A stretch of 64,000 nt of DNA from NCBI GenBank assembly GCA_023974075.1, contig JAMFTG010000209.1, positions 47,501 through 111,500 of the forward strand, read 5' to 3'. This DNA is from Chaenocephalus aceratus (taxonomy: Eukaryota; Chordata; Actinopteri; Perciformes; Channichthyidae). This document shows positions 29,145-40,700 of this stretch, one piece after another; positions within the stretch are counted from its first letter, which is position 1, and every line of letters starts with the position of its first letter. The position numbers and the translations under genes are program-made. The notes beneath the pieces are model-generated. The model saw only the letters and a list, made by a program, of their open reading frames with translations. It searched no databases and was not told the origin of the DNA.

Positions 29145-29297
29145 ACAAATGTCTCAGGTCGAGACGCCGCGTACGCCACGGCCTCCAGAGTGATGGTGGA
29201 CAACCTGGCGCTGCGAGACGGACAGGAGGGGATCCGAGCGTTCATCGAGAAACGAAAACCAGTGTGGAGCAATAAAGCAGAGAAAGCCCACGACTGA
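29145..29297 (+). pseudogene. echdc3: echdc3 exon 6, frame lesion
   Basis: The acceptor is TTCCTCCACAG. The frame carried from exon 5 reads QMSQ and then breaks near 29158. The shifted frame encodes RDAAYATASRVMVDNLALRD and GQEGIRAFIEKRKPVWSN, ending KAEKAHD with TGA. Confidence 0.82.
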
Positions 29298-29550
29298 TGG
29301 ACTGTTGCCTTCACAGAGGAGATGTTTCCAGTCTCAGGGGAATGGGAGGGATATCCTACTTTTATAAAAATGTAGATTTGTAATTGGAGACGATTGACGT
29401 GGTGTGAATTGTTGACTGGATGAACCGGTGTGTGCCTTCGACGCTGCAGTGAGGAGAGGAGAAGGGAATTAATCTCTAGTGAGGAAATGGACTAAGAATG
29501 CTGCGCTCTGTATAATTGTAAATACAATAAAGAAGATTACAAATAAAATG
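29298..29550 (+). other. echdc3: echdc3 3' UTR
   Basis: Non-coding sequence after the stop; AATAAA occurs near 29526 and again near 29543 before a T/A-rich stretch, a likely poly(A) site. Confidence 0.6.
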
Positions 29551-29792
29551 TTTTATACTTGTAAACATTTTTTTTTTTTAAAGCAAGAAAGTATAGTTAT
29601 CTTAAGAAAGTCAGAAAATATGACAGATTAGATACCACTTTATTGTTATCGCACATTGTACAAGAAATTCACTTAAATAAATTGCATTTTATTAATTTCA
29701 CACACAGTATATTAGTACAATAAAAACAAGTTGCTGCATCTACGAGGCGAGGAGCAAACCAGAGGCTCATCTCAATTGAATATATCACCTCC

Positions 29793-29838
29793 TCTTATGG
29801 AGGCGGAGCTAAGACGTCTTAGCTCCGCCTCCATAAGA
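29793..29838. repeat. Perfect 46-bp palindrome
   Basis: The left arm begins TCTTATGGAGGCGGAGC and the centre is AAGACGTCTT. The right arm is its exact reverse complement with no spacer. Each arm contains a GC-box-like GGCGG, and the centre is ACGT. Confidence 0.95.
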
Positions 29839-29839
29839 T

Positions 29840-31130
29840 GCGAGCGAGAGACACGAGGAGGTGACGCGAGGACAGAGGAGTCCTCAGGTATTAATTGGGA
29901 CGTCCTCGTTCACTCAAACATCACTTTTTAAAACGACGTCTGTTAATGATATGTGCACAGCTGTACCCCCTCTCATCAGGCTTAACTGAATACCCCTTAG
30001 AACCGGCCCTTTTGTTGTTAAATATTTATTTAAATGAATGAATTTTTCTCTTGTTAGTCAAGGAATTCAATGTATGATGGTGGGGTCCTGCTTTTGTGTT
30101 CCGTTTGGTGTCAAATGTACATTTAAATACACATATAATGATAGTGAAAGCCTTTACTCTGAACATGTGTGTCCTGTAGATCCCCACATTCAGGACTGTG
30201 CATTTTAAATAATTTAACTACTGAATATTGTCGCACAAAACTATAAAATAATTGTTATTTATCAAGATCTAGCCATTTATGAAAAAGCTTTCTTAATAGC
30301 TATGTTTTAGTGACGTTTAAGGTCTTTAAAACATGACTTAAATTGTTGGTATAACCTTTAAGATGAATTGCACATAATAATAAACTGTGAGTACTTAGAT
30401 TTAAGTGACGCTCCCCGCTCATTCTTCCAGTTCTCCGTTCAGCTGTGAAGGTGGGGGCGGGGCTTATACACGCGAGTAGTGAAAACACTTCCCGCGTAGT
30501 CTGCTCTCGTGTATCCTCCCTTTCGTCTCCTCGTTTACCCCCTCCTCGACTCCTTCGTGTTTCATTTCAGCGATTGGGACGTCCTTCAACATGGCGTGTC
30601 TTGATCTATTTCCGGGTCAAGTCCCGGAGGAGGGGAAGCATTGACTTAAAGAGACGACTCTGCCGCTTTATTCAGCCTTCCAGTAATCAGCAATGCGCGC
30701 TTCGGTCCTGGTGGTGTTAAAAAGGTTGTCGTTGCCATGACGATTAATCGTGGTCACTAATAATAAGACCTTCCGCCGTGGTGTCGTCTGCAACATTGAG
30801 GATGGCATCTAGTATGGCAAAAATGTCTTGTATGTTGAAAATATGAGATGATATATCAATGTACAACACATATCCCAACAAAAACACGTTTTAGATGCTT
30901 TCTAGTTTCACGAGAGTAAAACTAAAAGGAGAACAAGTGTTAGTTTAAGAGATTAACAGACCAAAATCTACCAAATCTACACACTGCCGGTTGTTTTCCT
31001 TCTCAAGTGATATCCTAAATTCCACTGTTTAATTTGAGAAATCCATTATTAGAACAGTCTTAAATAAGGTACTATTTGATGTCACACAGTGAAAAGGTAA
31101 TGTAATAGCCTCGGTGCTGAGCTCCTGAAA
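29840..31130. other. Intergenic region with a GC-box stretch
   Basis: No recognisable gene. GGGGGCGGGGCTTATACACG at about 30450 resembles a GC box, and the surrounding 30400-30720 is GC-richer than its neighbours, so a promoter or unannotated first exon is possible. Open frames here match nothing I recognise. Confidence 0.4.
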
Positions 31131-31439
31131 TAGCGTGGGATTCCAGTCGTTCAGAAGAGGGCTCCCGGTGCAGGCAGATAGCAGCGCGCACTTTGTTCAG
31201 ACTACCGGGCAGTTACTTTCTTAGGTCGACTCAGGTGACGGAGACTAAAGCGACACACGTAGACTTCACCTCAATGCTGCCGTTTCTCCAACTCCAGTGG
31301 GAAATAATGGAAAGCAAGACCTTCAAGCTAAAATACCGGCAGTATAGATTTTTGCCAGGGTGGAAAAAATCCATTTCTGTACCAGGGGATATCAATTTAG
31401 CTCTGATGTAGAACAGATGTGCATTTATGATACGATCCA

Positions 31440-32345
31440 TTTAGTTGCATCAACGTATCAATCAATGTTTATTTATTTAGCCTAATATCACACACGTTAC
31501 ATTTGTCTCAGTGGACTTCAGTTTGTACAGAATATCAGTATGACAATACGACACCCTCTGTCCTCAGACCCTCTGTCCTCTATCCTTAGACCCTCTGTCC
31601 TCAGGCCCTCTGTCCTTAGACCCTCACATCGTACAAGGAAACACTTCCAGAGAAACCCCCCAGTTTAAGGGGAACATGGGAGAAACCTCAGGGAGAGCAG
31701 CAGAGGAGGGATCCTCTCCCAGGACGGACAGACTGCAATAGATGCCGTGTGTAAATCCAAGAGATAATACATGTTACAGCAAATAGACCCGAATGTTAGG
31801 AAATGCATGAGTCTGTAATGAGAAGATGAATCCACGAGGATGTCAACAGTCCTGAGGAAGCCATCAGAGACGCAGTGTGATGAGAGTCAGGCAGGACCGC
31901 AGACCGGTTCAGCCACGACTCGAAGTCCAGGACTCAGATCATGACTCCGGATCCCGGCGTATAGAGACACCACAAAGAAAGACATGTGGGGAAGCTGGGT
32001 TAATGGAACATGAGAGGACACAGGTACAGACAGAGAGAAGGAAGAAGGAAGATGTCCCCCGACAGACTAAGCCTATAGCAGCAAAACTAGGGGCTGAATC
32101 TAATCAGCCCTAACTATAAGCTTTATCAAAAAGGAAGGTCTTAAAACGGAGAGGGCGTCTGCCGCCCGAACACAAGCTGGAAGCTGATTCCACAAACGTG
32201 GAGCTGGATAAGAAAAGGCTCTGGCTCCCATTGTACTTTTAGAAAAGACGCAGTTTAAAAACACATCTATATATTCTTCGGGAAACCCAGCCCTTAAAAA
32301 CACGGATTGCCAAAATAGAACATTTAAATATTCTGTAAATGTTGA
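31440..32345. mobile_element. Teleost interspersed repeat, family not assigned
   Basis: Contains tandem CCCTCTGTCCTCAGA/CCCTCTGTCCTTAGA units (31552-31625), then GGGAGAAACCTCAGGGAGAG and CTCTCCCAGGACGGACAGAC, and on the other strand a small frame with YPAPRLWNQLP. I know these blocks as common fish repeat sequence but cannot assign the family or ends. YPAPRLWNQLP is a motif seen in LINE-related open frames of fish. Confidence 0.45.
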
Positions 32346-32394
32346 GTTAGAATCCGTCAGTGAACTTCATAGGAATACAAAAACAACATGTCAA

Positions 32395-33149
32395 GTTTAT
32401 TCATTTTTATTAAGCAATACTGTTCACTTACATTCCTCCTTCTCCAGTGTATCTCTTTTTTTATTCAATATATTTTTTCAAAAAGAAAACAACAACATGG
32501 TTAGATCCGCTATGGATTCAGGAGTAACATCGACCCGACGAGGGAACCAAATAAAAACAAAAATGGACACAGCATTAGGATCCGACGGGTAAAGGGTGAA
32601 CTCGCTGTGCTCCGACTACACCCCCTGTAAACTGATCAACCGGAGAACTCAAGCAGGTACAAGACATCCCTCCGTCTGGGGGGGGGGGGGGGGGGGGGGG
32701 CTTCTGGCACACAGGGGATTGGTCACAATTGATTTTTAACAAAGTGCTTGATTGACCACTCGCTTTACAGAGGAAAGAACAACGAGATAAAACGGTAGCT
32801 CTCAAAAGGAAACGGGGGGGGGGGGGGGGGGAAATTAAGTTACGGCTTTCTGAAAAAGGATTGTTTTAAAAAAAACACCAGCTCTACACGCACACACAAG
32901 CTAAAAATGGTAATGAGAGGGGGGGAAACAGCTCTGATTATTAAGGCAGGTCTCTGGAAGGCGTTAAAAAAGTCCGTTGCTGCGAGCTCTCAACAGTTAG
33001 TCCAAAGTGTCTCGGCGTGGCTTTGCGTGAAGACATCATCCTGAGTGCAGTGTGTCAATGTGTCCATCTTTATACGTTTTAAATGTGCATGTGATAACGT
33101 GTGTGTGTGTGTGTGTGTTTATATATGCTTTGGGTCGGCCCGCACACCG
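32395..33149 (-). other. Probable 3' UTR of the NUFIP2-like gene
   Basis: Lies directly after the stop codon on the minus strand. TTTATT at about 32398 reads AATAAA on that strand, a possible poly(A) signal. It contains two long G runs (32680-32700 and 32814-32831) and a short GT run near 33100. Confidence 0.45.
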
Positions 33150-33199
33150 CTAGGCTGGGTGCTCCTCGGGGTCCTTGTACCAGACGACCTTTTTCAGAC
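33150..33199 (-). CDS. NUFIP2-like last exon
   Basis: On the minus strand the acceptor is CTCTCTGCAG. It encodes LKKVVWYKDPEEHPA and TAG. The first base pair completes a glycine codon from the previous exon. Confidence 0.75.
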
Positions 33200-35213
33200 C
33201 TGCAGAGAGAAAGAAAGAGATGTCAACGGGAGAGAAACTGCAGTGCCTCGATGTAACCACGGCGACAGACAATAACCGTGTGTGTGTAAGTGTGTGTGAA
33301 TACAATGTCTCTGGTGTGAAAAGGGAAGCCACATGGTAATATACTGTTACTTTAATAGGATAATTATAGTTTGAATATCTGCAATTAATTATTTGCTTTT
33401 GTGAATTAAAGCATGTTCATTTAAGTTCACTTCTAAATGGAGGACGTTCATGTCGATCGTTTGTGTTTACATGACGAAGGGAAGTGGCTTTTTATTTTAG
33501 AAAGCGACTAAAGCGCCACACCAGGAAGTCGTTGTTGAGCGAGTGCTTTGAGTCCACGTACCTTTTTTCTGTTTGTTACAGATAGCGTTCCATTCTGAGG
33601 AGAGAAGACCAAAGGAGAATCAGAGCACTGGAATTAAAGTTTTTACATTTCATTTAGCCGTCGTTGGTATTCTAAAAATGGACTTGCAAACTAATCAATA
33701 CGTGCAACCATTAAGACACAAACTCAAAGCGAGGATCGGGTACGTTTTCCCGTCTCTAAGCCCGAGCAGATTTAAGTGCTACTGCATTAGCTTCACTTAA
33801 AGCCAGGCGCGCTACGTACGGAAGAGATCTCACTTTGTTAGAAAAGATGTAGTCAAACGGATTTGTTTTCGGACTGCGTGTCGACTCTCAATTTCCTTTT
33901 TGACAGAGTTAACGATATTATGTTGAAAATATGAGAACTAGATAATAAGTTCAAAAGATTACAAAAACCCTCCGTATAGTGTGTCGAACATACGAGGGGG
34001 GAAAAACACAGTATAGTACTTCAGAAATATCCGAGACGTAATTTAAATAAATAAATCATCCGACAGGCGCTGCTCGACTGTGATAGGTCGAAGCTTTAAG
34101 TGCGACTGCATCAGCTTCACTTAAAGCCAGACATCTAAGTGCTACGTACAGAAGACATTTGATTTTGACTTTAGCAAAGATGCAGTGGAACAGATCGTGT
34201 GTACTCTTCATTCAGAGTGAAGTATCCAAAATACTAGATAGTATAATAAGTTAAAAGACAGAATTATCGTGTTGAAAATATGAGGGAAACACACAGTATG
34301 CAAATGTCTTTGAAGTCTACAACAAGTTTCACATTTTGTAATTTAAATAAACGCCCGACAGAACGCGCTCACCTCTACTGTGATAGTTCAAAGCTTCCAC
34401 TAGGTGGCGACAGCTGAGCAGCAGCTTCCCGTTGCTCTCGTCCTCCTCTGGGCGCGTGTTGGTGTTTGGGGGGGCAGCGGTCGCGGCGGGAGTTTCTTCC
34501 GGAAGCGTCTGTGGGTCTGCTGGCTGCTGTTGGGCGTCTGTGGTTGTGGAGGCGGCGTTGCGGCTCTCTCCGGGCGGCCTGGCCTCGCTGATGAAACTGA
34601 GCCCCCACTGGTTCTGCAGCAGCACCCCGATGGCCGGGCGCTCCTCCTCCTCCAGCCCGCCGATGGCCGCTCTCGCCTTCACCTTGGAGGCGTAGCTGAC
34701 GGCCGGCTGCAGCTTGGCGGGGCTGTCCTGCACCGGGAAGGCAGGCGGAGGTTTGAGCAGCGACAGACTGTCTTCAACCCACCTCTCCTTCTGGTTCTGG
34801 TGGGCTTTTGATGCCCGCCCGACCCCCTTTTGGCTCTCCCTGCGGAGGCTTCGGCCTTTGTGCTGCTGGTGCTTGCGCTCTTTGTCTCTGCTGCTAAAGG
34901 TGTGCACGTGGCGGATCAGCTCGCCTTCGGGTAAAATGCTCCGGGGTTGAGGCTGGTCTCCTCCTCCTCCCCCCGAGATGCAGCTCCCTCCTCCCCCACC
35001 ACAGTTCCCGGAGCCGGGTGACAGGCGGCGGTTGCGGATGTGGGGCTCTGAGTTGGTGGATGCAACGAGGACTGCTGGATCGCACAGAGTGTCGGACTCA
35101 CACACGGGGTTTGCTGGCTTCCCATGTACCTGAAAGAGATGTTCACATGTTTGAGACGGTACTTCTGCAACGTAGGAGGTTACATTTCGACAAACCAGCG
35201 CCATCGTGCTCAC
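33150..35213 (-). CDS. NUFIP2-family protein
   Basis: Related to NUFIP2, an RNA-binding FMR1-interacting protein found in stress granules. Three exons join in phase: 34373-35129 (or to an in-frame ATG at 35213), 33562-33594 and 33150-33199. Shared with NUFIP2 as I know it are LKPPPAFPVQDSPAKL then SYASKVKARA, the LLQNQWGLSFISEA block, and the C-terminal pattern YHSREWNAICNKQKKG before YKDPEEHPA. The product is much shorter than NUFIP2 (about 290 residues against about 700) and lacks its His-rich start. A Gly-rich stretch (GGGGGSCISGGGGGD) lies near the N-terminus. The start is unresolved: an acceptor at 35130 suggests an upstream exon, with a candidate ending at CAG|GTGAGT near 37452. A NUFIP2 paralog is the best reading. 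Confidence 0.7.
33562..33594 (-). CDS. NUFIP2-like 33-base micro-exon
   Basis: The acceptor is TCTCCTCAG and the donor AAAAAAG|GTACGT on the minus strand. It encodes EWNAICNKQKK, the tryptophan/glutamine-lysine motif shared with the NUFIP2 C-terminus. Both junctions are in phase. Confidence 0.75.
34373..35129 (-). CDS. NUFIP2-like main exon
   Basis: The acceptor is CTCTTTCAG|GTACATGG and the donor AGTAGAG|GTGAGC, minus strand. It holds the Gly-rich segment, a basic SR-like stretch (SSRDKERKHQQHKGRSLRRE), the KPPPAFPV and QNQWGLSF blocks, and an acidic/Pro-Thr-rich linker. It is open upstream to an ATG at 35213 (MSTMALVCRN), which may instead be intron read-through. Confidence 0.72.
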
Positions 35214-36110
35214 ATACAGATATCTAAATGAAGATGATGTACCGATACCCCGGGTGTGATGGGTTGCAGATAGGAAGCGAACTGATACAACAAAGTAAAG
35301 CTACATCTTGACAGGGGAAATCTAGCGCCGTCATGTTCACATGAAGATATCTAAATGAGTTCACCAACAGTCTACTCTGAACAGACCACCATGCGGTATC
35401 TTGCGTGCTGCATGCATGTGTTATTTCCTGATAAAGGCATATTTTAAAATGTCTCGTATTGTAGCGAGATCAGTTACTGAAACTTTGCTTGATAACATGA
35501 GCGTTTGCTTTAGGATAACCGCCTCAGCGAATTTACATAAATCTATTTCATATTTTTAACAGTAAGGATCATTTGTAGCGTAACAGGCAAGTCGTGGACT
35601 TATTCCACAGCGATGCTTATATGACCTCGATGTGATGGACATCAGACATGTTTCAGTTCGTGGTGATTCATTAGGATATCATTACCGAGGACTGGGGTTC
35701 AGAAAACACAACTATACCCGTCTCTGCCCGGTTCTTTCCGGTTAACAACACACGGTAAAAGGTGTGTCCCTCCACTCTTCACGGACCATGAAAGGATTTC
35801 CCCACGGCTTCAATAAAACAATCAGGAAGTTATTATTGTCACATGATTCCTCTGAGCAACAATGTGAAGACACCAGGGTATTCAGATGGTGTTATCATGC
35901 CATGTAAACGAGTGCGTCTACGCTGCTGAAAGCCATTTGCATAGGTGTGTGTGTGTGTGTGTGTGAGTTTCACATACAGGGAGAAGCAGCTACAGTATGT
36001 TCATGCTTTAAAAAGGCCCAAGCGTATACTGTAGTTTTTAAACACTCAATGAAATTATACTGTGTTTTTTTTTTAAAACACTGTCACATGCAAAAGGAAT
36101 AGGAATACTC
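35214..36110. other. No gene seen
   Basis: Probable intron or 5' region of the NUFIP2-like gene. It has a short GT run near 35946 and no recognisable exon. Confidence 0.5.
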
Positions 36111-36880
36111 TGTTACTCAAGTAAAAGTAGAAGTACTCAGATCTTGTTCTTGAGTAATAGTAGAAGTGCTCAGATATTGTTCTTGAGTAAAAGTACTCAG
36201 ATCTTGTACTTGAGTAAAAGTACTCAGATCTTGTACTTGAGTAATAGTAGAAGTGCTCAGATATTGTTCTTGAGTAAAAGTACTCAGATCTTGTACTTGA
36301 GTAAAAGTACTCAGATCTTGTACTTGAGTAAAAGTACTCAGATCTTGTACTTGAGTAAAAGTACTCAGATCTTGTACTTGAGTAATAGTAGAAGTGCTCA
36401 GATATTGTTCTTGAGTAAAAGTACTCAGATCTTGTACTTGAGTAAAAGTACTCAGATCTTGTACTTGAGTAATAGTAGAAGTGCTCAGATATTGTTCTTG
36501 AGTAAAAGTACTCAGATCTTGTACTTGAGTAAAAGTACTCAGATCTTGTACTTGAGTAAAAGTACTCAGATCTTGTACTTGAGTAAAAGTACTCAGATCT
36601 TGTACTCGAGTAATAGTAGAAGTGCTCAGATATTGTTCTTAAGTAAAAGTACTCAGGGTAGCTTGTGAATGTACTCCAGGTGGAACTAAAGTCTGATTTA
36701 ACACGTGATTATATTTACCATCATTAATCCAAATCTGTAAATTGACTCAAAAAGGTATTAAATAAATGTAGTGAGGTAGAAGTACAAAGTAGCATAAATG
36801 GAGAGAGACTCAAGTAAAGTCCAAGTATCTTAAAATTGTGCTTAAGTAGTGTACTTGAGTTAATGTACTTAGTTACTTTA
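36110..36880. repeat. Short array of the CTCAGATCTTGTACTTGAGT minisatellite in a hAT-like remnant
   Basis: Units of about 24 and 33 bases built on AAAAGTACTCAGATCTTGTA and CTTGAGTAATAGTAGAAGTG, out to about 36660. The sequence then runs through GTACTTAGTTACTTTACACC and GCTGG, the usual right end of the fish GTGGAAAGTAAC-type hAT element. An open frame over the array is a repeat artefact. Confidence 0.88.
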
Positions 36881-37752
36881 CACCGCTGGTTATATATAGT
36901 CTTACATAACCTGTAGGGTCACAAACCCGATTAAGAAAAAGGACACTCGGCCTGAACAGCGTGCTGCTCAAAGCGCTTCATATTGAACAAAATGGAGAGG
37001 GTTGCTAATCCAGGTTATCCGTTACAAACACCATGACAATAATCTAATTATATATACACACACACTTCTCCGTAGCTGAGTCGATAACAACATGTAGGGA
37101 TTTGTTTTTGCGGTGTTGGCAGCTACCGGTGTTAGCAAACTTTAATTAGCATCGTCACGGTACAGCAGTGAAAACTCGACATTTTCAATCATAAACCGTT
37201 TAAACATATTCATTACAGTTAAAATACATCCCATTAACCGTTGTCGTCGTGGAGATATCTTCATATTTGTCACCACATCGTGAAATGTACAGCTTAGCAT
37301 AGCACGTTAGCTTAAGTTTCGTAACCCTCCATTCAAAAAGCGGCTAACACGCTAAGCTAACGGAGGCTAACACCGTCGCCAAAACAACAAATCAGCCGTT
37401 GAAAGTGAGGAGTTTCCGGTCCCGTCTGTCGCAAAGTGGTCCAAACTCACCTGTTTTAATATGCATGTTCTTTTCGTGTAGCGTGTCGGGAGAGTTAAGC
37501 CCTGGAGTAACTTTTGTTTACAGCGTTCAGATCTCGACGGCTCACTGGATAATAAAGTCTGTGTGGTTGTGTCACCCGGAAGAGACACGAGAATGTGGGT
37601 GGGACCGGAAGTCAGTGCGAGATAAGCGGTGCAGCGGGAAACTTGGTAGGGGGTTTTTATATTCAAATTCTGACTTGTAGACCCCAGACCCCCCATGTGA
37701 CAGCCACGTGGTCGCAGTAATTGGAGATAATGGGGATGTTTTCTTTGAATGG
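36881..37752. other. Candidate first-exon/promoter region of the NUFIP2-like gene
   Basis: Non-repetitive DNA. On the minus strand, AAACAG|GTGAGT at about 37446-37456 is a good donor whose phase would fit the acceptor at 35130. Repeated GCTAGC/GCTAAC/TTAGC motifs occur at 37280-37375. No start codon with family similarity is visible. Confidence 0.4.
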
Positions 37753-37753
37753 C

Positions 37754-40700
37754 CAGAGGTGGAAGAAGTACTCGGATATTGTATTTAAGTAAAAGTACAA
37801 GTACAAGAGTGTTGGAATACTCTGGCCTGCATTCAAAAGGTTACTCAAGTAAAAGTACACAAGTATCGGCATCAAAATATACTTAAAGTACCAAAAGTGA
37901 AAGATCTTGTACTTGAGTAAAAGTAGAAGTACTCAGATCTTGTGCTTGAGTTAAAGTAGAAGTACTCAGATCTTGTACTTGAGTTAAAGTAGAAGTACTC
38001 AGATCTTGTACTTCAGTAAAAGTAGAAATACTCGATATTGTACTTAGGTACAAGTACAAGAGTGTTGGAATACTCTGGCCTGCATTCAAAAGGTTACTCA
38101 AGTAAAAGTACACAAGTATCGGCATCAAAATATACTTAAAGTACCAAAAGTGAAAGATCCTGTACTTGAGTTAAAGTAGAAGTACTCAGATCTTGTACTT
38201 GAGTTAAAGTAGAAGTACTCAGATATTGTACTTCAGTAAAAGTAGAAATACTCGATCTTGTACTTAGGTACAAGAGTGTAGGAATACTCTGGCCTGCATT
38301 CAAAAGGTTACTCAAGTAAAAGTACACAAGTATCGGCATCAAAATATACTTAAAGTACCAAAGTGAAAGATCTTGTACTTGAGTTAAAGTAGAAGTACTC
38401 AGATCTTGTACTTCAGTAAAAGTAGAAATACTCGATCTTGTACTTAGGTACAAGTACAAGAGTGTAGGAATACTCTGGCCTGCATTCAAAAGGTTACTCA
38501 AGTAAAAGTACACAAGTATCGGCATCAAAATATACTTAAAGTACCAAAAGTGAAAGATCTTGTACTTGAGTAAAAGTAGAAGTACTCAGATCTTGTGCTT
38601 GAGTTAAAGTAGAAGTACTCAGATCTTGTACTTCAGTAAAAGTAGAAATACTCGATATTGTACTTAGGTACAAGTACAAGAGTGTTGGAATACTCTGGCC
38701 TGCATTCAAAAGGTTACTCAAGTAAAAGTACACAAGTATCGGCATCAAAATATACTTAAAGTACCAAAAGTGAAAGATCCTGTACTTGAGTTAAAGTAGA
38801 AGTACTCAGATCTTGTACTTGAGTTAAAGTAGAAGTACTCAGATATTGTACTTCAGTAAAAGTAGAAATACTCGATCTTGTACTTAGGTACAAGAGTGTA
38901 GGAATACTCTGGCCTGCATTCAAAAGGTTACTCAAGTAAAAGTACACAAGTATCGGCATCAAAATATACTTAAAGTACCAAAAGTGAAAGATCTTGTACT
39001 TGAGTTAAAGTAGAAGTACTCAGATCTTGTACTTCAGTAAAAGTAGAAATACTCGATCTTGTACTTAGGTACAAGTACAAGAGTGTAGGAATACTCTGGC
39101 CTGCATTCAAAAGGTTACTCAAGTAAAAGTACACAAGTATCGGCATCAAAATATACTTAAAGTACCAAAAGTGAAAGATCTTGTACTTGAGTAAAAGTAG
39201 AAGTACTCAGATCTTGTGCTTGAGTTAAAGTAGAAGTACTCAGATCTTGTACTTGAGTTAAAGTAGAAGTACTCAGATCTTGTACTTCAGTAAAAGTAGA
39301 AATACTCGATATTGTACTTAGGTACAAGTACAAGAGTGTTGGAATACTCTGGCCTGCATTCAAAAGGTTACTCAAGTAAAAGTACACAAGTATCGGCATC
39401 AAAATATACTTAAAGTACCAAAAGTGAAAGATCCTGTACTTGAGTTAAAGTAGAAGTACTCAGATCTTGTACTTGAGTTAAAGTAGAAGTACTCAGATAT
39501 TGTACTTCAGTAAAAGTAGAAATACTCGATCTTGTACTTAGGTACAAGAGTGTAGGAATACTCTGGCCTGCATTCAAAAGGTTACTCAAGTAAAAGTACA
39601 CAAGTATCGGCATCAAAATATACTTAAAGTACCAAAAGTGAAAGATCTTGTACTTGAGTTAAAGTAGAAGTACTCAGATCTTGTACTTCAGTAAAAGTAG
39701 AAATACTCGATCTTGTACTTAGGTACAAGTACAAGAGTGTAGGAATACTCTGGCCTGCATTCAAAAGGTTACTCAAGTAAAAGTACACAAGTATCGGCAT
39801 CAAAATATACTTAAAGTACCAAAAGTGAAAGATCTTGTACTTGAGTAAAAGTAGAAGTACTCAGATCTTGTACTTGAGTTAAAGTAGAAGTACTCAGATC
39901 TTGTACTTGAGTTAAAGTAGAAGTACTCAGATCTTGTACTTCAGTAAAAGTAGAAATACTCGATCTTGTACTTAGGTACAAGAGTGTAGGAATACTCTGG
40001 CCTGCATTCAAAAGGTTACTCGAGTAAAAGTACACAAATATCTGCATCAAAATATACTTAAAGTACCAAAAGTGAAAGATCTTGTACTTGAGTAACAGTA
40101 GAAGTACTCAGATCTTGTACTTGAGTTAAAGTAGAAGTACTCAGATCTTGTACTTCAGTAAAAGTAGAAATACTCGATCTTGTACTTAGGTACAAGTACA
40201 AGAGTGTAGGAATACTCTGGCCTGCATTCAAAAGGTCACTCAAGTAAAAGTACACAAGTATCGGCATCAAAATATACTTAAAGTACCAAAAGTGAAAGAT
40301 CTTGTACTTGAGTAAAAGTAGAAGTACTCAGATCTTGTGCTTAGGTACAAGTACAAGAGTGTAGGAATACTCTGGCCTGCATTCAAAAGGTTACTCAAGT
40401 AAAAGTACACAAGTATCGGCATCAAAATATACTTAAAGTACCAAAAGTGAAAGATCTTGTACTTGAGTAACAGTAGAAGTACTCAGATCTTGTACTTGAG
40501 TTAAAGTAGAAGTACTCAGATCTTGTACTTCAGTAAAAGTAGAAATACTCGATCTTGTACTTAGGTACAAGTACAAGAGCGTTGGAATACTCTGGCCTGC
40601 ATTCAAAAGGTTACTCAAGTAAAAGTACACAAGTATCGGCATCAAAATATACTTAAAGTACCAAAAGTGAAAGATCTTGTACTTGAGTAAAAGTAGAAGT

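Larger units (their letters stand above)
23938..29297 (+). pseudogene. echdc3: echdc3 with three one-base frame lesions
   Basis: Enoyl-CoA hydratase domain-containing protein 3, a predicted mitochondrial crotonase-fold protein of poorly known substrate. Six exons are recognisable: 23938-24074, 25123-25244, 25355-25451, 26064-26263, 26782-26960 and 29145-29297. Conserved segments include [65 protein letters not shown] and MVDNLALRDGQEGI. Exon lengths 97, 200 and 153 do not fit the phases set by the flanking junctions; each is one base short (near 25371, 26213 and 29158). The protein motifs on both sides of each break are well kept and no extra stop is needed, so the gene is either very recently broken or the assembly has local errors. 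Neighbouring genes show no such lesions. Confidence 0.85.

Noticed and set aside
34404..34470. Possible extra 8-bp duplication or element end near the NUFIP2-like donor
   Set aside because: No paired terminus or matching flank could be found.
34404..34950. Plus-strand frames of 78-135 codons
   Set aside because: Antisense shadows of the NUFIP2-like main exon, which has family similarity and in-phase splice partners.
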